The position numbers and the translations under genes are program-made. Shown piece after piece: positions 13,948 through 14,125 of a stretch of DNA of 14,125 bases (the stretch's first letter is position 1; the number at the start of each line of letters is the position of its first letter). The notes beneath the pieces are model-generated. The model did no database searches, was not told the DNA's origin, and worked only from the letters and a program-made list of their open reading frames with translations. Source of the DNA: an uncultured Oscillospiraceae bacterium (GTDB lineage: Bacteria > Bacillota > Clostridia > Oscillospirales > Oscillospiraceae); assembly GCA_900752445.1 (NCBI GenBank), contig CAADVN010000077.1, positions 1-14,125 of the forward strand, given 5' to 3'.

Positions 13948-14039
13948 GGAGATGTCGCGTAGTTGGTCGAGCGCGCACGATTGGAAATCGTGTAAGGGTC
14001 AAAAGCCCTTCGAGAGTTCGAATCTCTCCATCCCCGCCA
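13948..14039 (+). tRNA. tRNA-Ser (anticodon GGA)
   Basis: This is a class II tRNA with an encoded CCA end. The acceptor arm is GGAGATG with CATCCCC, then discriminator G and CCA. The D-arm contains AGTTGGTCGA. The anticodon stem CACGA/TCGTG encloses loop TTGGAAA with GGA at 13983-13985. A long variable arm has AAGGG/CCCTT, and the T-arm is GAGAG-TTCGAAT-CTCTC. The long variable arm and anticodon identify a serine tRNA for UCC and UCU codons. One acceptor pair, A3 with C70, is mismatched. Confidence 0.96.
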
Positions 14040-14076
14040 AAAATCGGCAAGCCCCATAAGGGGCTTGTCGATTTTT
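14040..14076 (+). terminator. Terminator after tRNA-Ser, likely bidirectional
   Basis: AAAATCGGCAAGCCCC pairs with GGGGCTTGTCGATTTT (one G-T wobble) around an ATAA loop and is followed by T. The opposite strand also ends in a T run (GCCGATTTTTGG), so it could stop transcription from a gene to the right of the window. Confidence 0.92.
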
Positions 14077-14120
14077 ACTTCTTCCATATTCACTATTACT
14101 TCTTCCCTCAAAAAATCGAC
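14067..14120. repeat. Short inverted and direct repeats at the right edge
   Basis: GTCGATTTTT (14067-14076) recurs inverted as AAAAATCGAC (14111-14120). Between them TTACTTCTTCC occurs twice (14075-14085 and 14096-14106, period 21). No gene is supported in the last 49 bases. The structure may be a second terminator stem or the edge of a repeat family. Confidence 0.5.
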
Positions 14121-14125
14121 CTCTC

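Noticed and set aside
13914..14111. 65-residue minus-strand reading frame with WRDSNSRRAFDPYTISNRAR
   Set aside because: It is the antisense of tRNA-Ser, a well-known false protein in automatic annotations. Its N-terminal part translates the terminator and the edge repeats.

Overview
The window looks like a GC-rich chromosomal segment of a Gram-positive anaerobe, most likely a clostridial Firmicute. The grounds are a lysine (L-box) riboswitch with an intrinsic terminator, sigma-A-type promoters, strong AGGAGG-type ribosome binding sites, two lipoproteins with lipoboxes (one with a Pro/Thr-rich linker), a MarR-ABC-ABC exporter operon and PepSY and Na/Pi-PhoU proteins. Isoleucine is often encoded by ATA despite the GC content. 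The species cannot be named from the sequence alone. No insertion sequence, prophage, CRISPR array or integration site is visible, and most genes belong to known families.

Left block (1-3675, minus strand): a near-consensus promoter (TTGACA, 16 bp, TATAAT) drives a complete lysine riboswitch aptamer and a rho-independent terminator. These precede a polar amino acid ABC importer made of a lipoprotein binding protein, a permease and an ATPase. Downstream on the same strand is an NhaC-superfamily antiporter that runs off the left edge. The riboswitch makes lysine the best substrate guess for the importer. The NhaC-like gene may be a second, LysW-like lysine carrier.

Centre (3685-6040): a divergent promoter reads a 597-residue Na+/phosphate cotransporter with a PhoU-like tail, closed by a strong terminator. 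A small membrane-anchored PepSY protein lies on the minus strand.

ABC/lipoprotein operon (6045-8413, minus strand): an ABC ATPase, a six-helix ABC-2 type permease and a secreted SGNH/GDSL hydrolase lipoprotein overlap by 7 and 4 bases, so they are probably translationally coupled. Putting the hydrolase in this unit is the least ordinary gene arrangement here.

Exporter operon (8422-12533, plus strand): a back-to-back promoter with two tandem 14-bp palindromic operators precedes a MarR repressor and two half-transporter ABC exporters. The first half has degenerate catalytic residues and the second is canonical, as in heterodimeric multidrug exporters such as BmrCD, LmrCD and TM287/288.

Right end (12551-14125): the 16S rRNA methyltransferase RsmE (minus, with its own promoter), a small diiron ferritin-like protein (plus), and tRNA-Ser(GGA) with a recognisable promoter and terminator. 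The last 49 bases hold only short repeats.
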